37,306 nt of DNA. It comes from an uncultured Pseudomonadales bacterium (GTDB lineage Bacteria; Pseudomonadota; Gammaproteobacteria; Pseudomonadales; Azotimanducaceae). The translations under genes were made by a program, and so were the position numbers. A model generated the notes under the pieces. The model had not been told where the DNA came from. It worked only from the letters and a program-made list of their open reading frames with translations, and searched no databases. Of the stretch, positions 34,361 through 37,306 are shown in pieces; within the stretch, counting starts at the first letter, position 1; each line of letters starts with the position of its first letter. The stretch is taken from positions 1 to 37,306 of the forward strand of contig CAJJAX010000019.1 of NCBI GenBank assembly GCA_905182155.1, in the 5' to 3' direction.

Positions 34361-36482
34361 ATGAAACAAAGTCATCTCGAAGATCCCCCGAATCTAGCCG
34401 ATGTCCCGGCTTTGATCGCCGAAATGGGGCAGCGTCCAGGCGCTTTGCTGCCAATATTGCATGCGCTGCAGGACCGGTTCGGATACATCCCACAAACCAG
34501 TTTTTTGATGATTGCCGAAGGGTTGAATCTCTCCCGTGCAGAAGTGCATGGGGTGGTGAGTTTTTATCACTACTTTCGCACCGTTCCCCCAGGACGCCAC
34601 GTGATTCAAATTTGCGCGTCAGAGTCGTGTCAAGCTGCTGGCGGTCGCGCGCTTGAGGCGCACGCCAAGCAGCGGCTTGGCATCGAGTTTCATGAAACAA
34701 CACCCGATGGCGACGTCACCTTAGAGCCGGTTTATTGCCTTGGCAACTGTGCTTGCTCGCCAGCGCTTCGGGTCAATCGAGACGTGCATGGGTTGATGAC
34801 GCCCGCAGCCTTTGATCAGTTGCTTGCGAGTCTGCCCAGCCGCGATTCCCGCGGAACAAGTTGGGTTGCTGACGCACCGATAGCAATCGATGCGAAAATT
34901 AAGCTGTATGTCCCAAGGGATACAACCACCATCGCGCTCGGCGCCGATGAGGTGGCGCGGCGCCTTCAGGTTGGCATTGACGCCGACGGCTTGCCCTTAA
35001 CCATTGTCCGCAATGGCTCAAGAGGACTTTATTGGTTAGAGCCGATGCTGGAAATTGAAACCGATAAGGGCCGGATTGCGTTTGGGCCGATTCAGGCGGT
35101 CGACGTCGAACCCTTTCTTGCCAGCAAACCTTGGCTTCATCCGGATCAATATCCCGATTACTTAGGGCTTACCGAGGCGATACCGTTCTTGAAACAGCAG
35201 CAGCGACTGACCTTTCGTCGAGTGGGCCGCATTGACCCACTGTCGCTGTCAGCGTACGAGGCAGAGGAAGGCTTTGATGGTTTGAGGCGGGCGCTGTCGA
35301 TGGGTCGCGAGGCCATTGTGCGTGAGGTCACCCAGTCGGGTCTTCGAGGTCGCGGTGGCGCCGCCTTCCCGACCGGTATCAAGTGGCAAACCGTATTGGA
35401 TACTTTGTCTGAGACAAAATATATTGTTTGTAATGCCGATGAGGGCGATTCAGGTACCTACGCCGATCGCATGATGATGGAAAGCGATCCGTTCGCGCTG
35501 ATCGAGGGCATGACCATCGCGGGCTTGGCGGTGGGTGCAAGCCGCGGCTATATCTACTTGCGCGAAGAGTATCGTTATGCCCAATGGATGTTAGGCGAAG
35601 CAATCCTGCGCGCTGAGGCCGCCAATTTTATAGGTCACGACATTCTGGGCAGCGGTCAATCTTTTGCCATTGAAGTGCGGCTTGGCGCAGGCGCGTATAT
35701 TTGCGGCGAAGAGACGGCATTGCTCGAAAGTTTAGAAGGCAAGCGCGGCATGGTGCGGCCGAAACCACCGCTGCCCGCGATCCATGGCTTGTGGCAGCAA
35801 CCCACGGTGATCAACAATGTCTTGACCTTGGCAACCGTGCCGATTGTGTTAGCCAAAGGCCATGCCTTTTACGCGGACTTTGGTGTGGGACGTTCAAGGG
35901 GCACCTTGCCTATCCAGTTGGCGGGCAACCTCAAACAGGCCGGTCTCGTTGAAATTGGTTTTGGGCAGTCGTTGCGAACGCTTCTGACCGAGTTTGGTGG
36001 CGGCTCACGATCGGGTCATCCGATTCGGGCGGTACAGGTTGGTGGGCCCCTTGGCGCTTTTCTGCCTGCATCCAAGTGGGATACGCCACTCGATTATGAA
36101 GCCTTTGCAAGCATTGATGCCATGTTGGGGCATGGCGGCGTTGTCGTGTTTGATACGACGGTTGATCTCAGCGAGCAAGCACGGTTTGCGATGGCCTTCT
36201 GCGCGGTGGAGTCCTGTGGCAAGTGTACGCCTTGCCGGATTGGCGCGGTCCGGGGTGTTGAGGTCATCGATAAAATTAAGTCGCCTGTTCAAACCCAGGC
36301 GTCTCGAGATGATGCGATGGATTTGCTGAAAGATCTTTGCGACACCATGGTGGCTTGGATCTCTTGTGTGCAATGGGCGGGTATGACGCCGTTTCCTGTC
36401 CTGTCGTGCACTTGAACATTTTCCAGCGGATTTTCGTGGCATCGAGGTCATTGCGACGGACGCGGCGAACCCTTCGCGGTGA
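34361..36482 (+). CDS. Formate dehydrogenase beta subunit, NuoE-NuoF fusion; frameshifts near the 3' end
   Basis: Starts at ATG 34361 with AGAGG 4 bases upstream. Residues 10-160 are a NuoE/FdsG-type thioredoxin-like [2Fe-2S] domain (Cys85, Cys90, Cys126, Cys130). Residues 178-255 look like the N-terminal ferredoxin-like part of FdsB (KLYVPRDTTT), and from about 290 NuoF: FMN/NADH motifs GLRGRGGAAFPTG (328-340) and GAGAYICGEETALLE (442-456), and the [4Fe-4S] motif ESCGKCTPC (617-625). In the literal reading the frame ends at 36415, but four single-base changes at about 36355, 36369, 36379 and 36407 would restore GSLCAMGGMTPFPVL and then ALEHFPADFRGIE to TGA at 36482. It passes electrons from formate oxidation to NAD. 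Fusion of FdsG and FdsB has a precedent in Methylobacterium Fdh1B. Confidence 0.9.
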
Positions 36483-36525
36483 GGGTTAGCAGCATTGGTG
36501 AGCGGTAATCAAAAAAGGTTTAATA

Positions 36526-37306
36526 ATGTTGCAGTATTTTGATCCAAGACAACGCACGAACCTCAAGCAGATTTTGGCACTCCTCAGAGTGATAGCGAAA
36601 CTATGGTTACCCTGTCTATTGACGGTGTTCAGGTCACAGTACCTGAGGGGTCATCTGTTATGCGGGCGGCATCCGAAAGTGGCATTAAAATTCCTAGGCT
36701 ATGTGCCACAGATTCATTAAAATCCTTTGGTTCTTGCCGGATTTGTTTGGTCGAAATTGAGGGTCGGCGTGGGTTTCCTGCCTCCTGCACAACCACGGTT
36801 GAAGCGGGGATGCAGGTCAACACCCAATCGGATGAAATTGGTAAGCTGCGTCGCAATGTCATGGAGCTTTACATATCGGATCACCCGCTTGGATTGTCTG
36901 ACGTGCCCGACTAACGGCGATTGTGAGCTGCAAGACACCGCCGGCGAAGTAGGCTTAAGGGCAGTGCGTTATGGCTTCGAGGGCGACAACCATTTGGTCG
37001 CTGAGAAAGGACGAGTCTAACCCTTATTTCACCTTCGATCCGTCCAAATGTATCGTTTGTTCTCGTTGCGTTCGTGCCTGCGAGGAGACCCAGGGGACTT
37101 TCGCCCTTAACCATCGATGGCAGGGGCTTCGACTCCAAGGTCAGTGCGGGGCCGGCCGATAACTTCATGGACTCGGACTGCGTGTCCTGTGGTGCCTGTG
37201 TGGATGCGTGCCCGACGGCAACGCTCACAGAGAAAAGCATTATTGACGCCGGTAAGCCGGAACATTCGGTCGTTACTACCTGCGCCTACTGCGGCGTTGG
37301 CTGTTC
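36526..37306 (+). CDS. Formate dehydrogenase alpha subunit, 5' part only, several frameshifts
   Basis: Partial: runs off the right edge. The ATG at 36526 with AAAAAAGG 7 bases before it begins MLQYFDP, the usual FdhA start; missing one base near 36545 switches into the frame of ATG 36603 (MVTLSIDGVQVTVPEG). Three further extra bases (about 36891, 37009 and 37109) separate domains. Repaired, it has an N-terminal [2Fe-2S] domain (CATDSLKSFGSCRICLVE), a NuoG-type Cys-rich region (CLTCPTNGDCELQD), two [4Fe-4S] sites (CIVCSRCVRACEE and CVSCGACVDACPT) and the start of the Mo/W-bis-MGD domain (CAYCGVGC), the site of formate oxidation. In-frame continuation after 37110 to the end supports a functional gene. 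Confidence 0.88.

Overview
This window reads as a chromosomal segment of a free-living gammaproteobacterium, probably a marine or aquatic lineage related to Pseudomonadales/Oceanospirillales. The main evidence is the order tRNA-Lys, gshB-like, nadA, bepA, tusA, perM, dapA, bamC, MBL hydrolase (60-7888). From memory this closely matches the Pseudomonas nadA-to-purC neighbourhood, but without bcp/gcvR and with no purC after the MBL gene. I cannot place it below order. There is no phage, transposase, IS element or CRISPR array.

Region by region. (1) 1-7888: housekeeping block, with NAD synthesis (nadA), outer-membrane quality control (bepA, bamC), sulfur transfer (tusA), lysine/DAP synthesis (dapA) and glutathione synthesis (gshB-like). 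(2) 7889-9626: 1.7 kb gene-poor spacer holding a perfect 20-bp LexA (SOS) box, three separate degenerate short tandem-repeat arrays and one well-spaced 48-aa basic small ORF. (3) 9627-12049: cnoX/ybbN-like and rmuC. (4) 12286-16763: a transport/amine block of DUF4212 plus a VC_2705-type sodium:solute symporter, a glutamine-synthetase-family ligase and a class I glutamine amidotransferase, preceded by another tandem-repeat array. (5) 16820-20744: phosphomannomutase/phosphoglucomutase, ROK sugar kinase and SelO. (6) 20801-31736: catabolic block with a YtcJ-type amidohydrolase, ThDP enzyme, LLM oxidoreductase, SDR, AFMID-like kynurenine formamidase, kynureninase, DUF35 plus thiolase pair, Tat-exported HiPIP and a type B carboxylesterase. 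(7) 31775-37306: TauD-type dioxygenase, a possible ChaB-like ORF, a ModE-like one-domain-plus-substrate-binding regulator, and divergently a soluble NAD-linked, Mo/W formate dehydrogenase operon (fused NuoE-NuoF-type beta subunit, then the alpha subunit running off the window). The spacer between regulator and operon holds an 8-bp-arm palindrome and six 16-bp direct repeats.

A recurring feature is single-base frameshifts inside otherwise well-conserved genes: nadA, rmuC, selO, the thiolase, four in the last 130 bases of fdhB and four in fdhA. Most can be repaired by changing one homopolymer by one base, and they crowd toward the right-hand end. I read them mainly as sequence or assembly error in an uncorrected long-read or low-coverage contig, not as genuine gene decay. 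Coordinates for these genes span both reading frames.

The strongest candidates for something undescribed are the orphan SOS box with its unexplained leader and small basic protein (8327-8871), and the family of 14-16 bp degenerate tandem arrays that recur, with a different unit each time, in the longer intergenic spacers.
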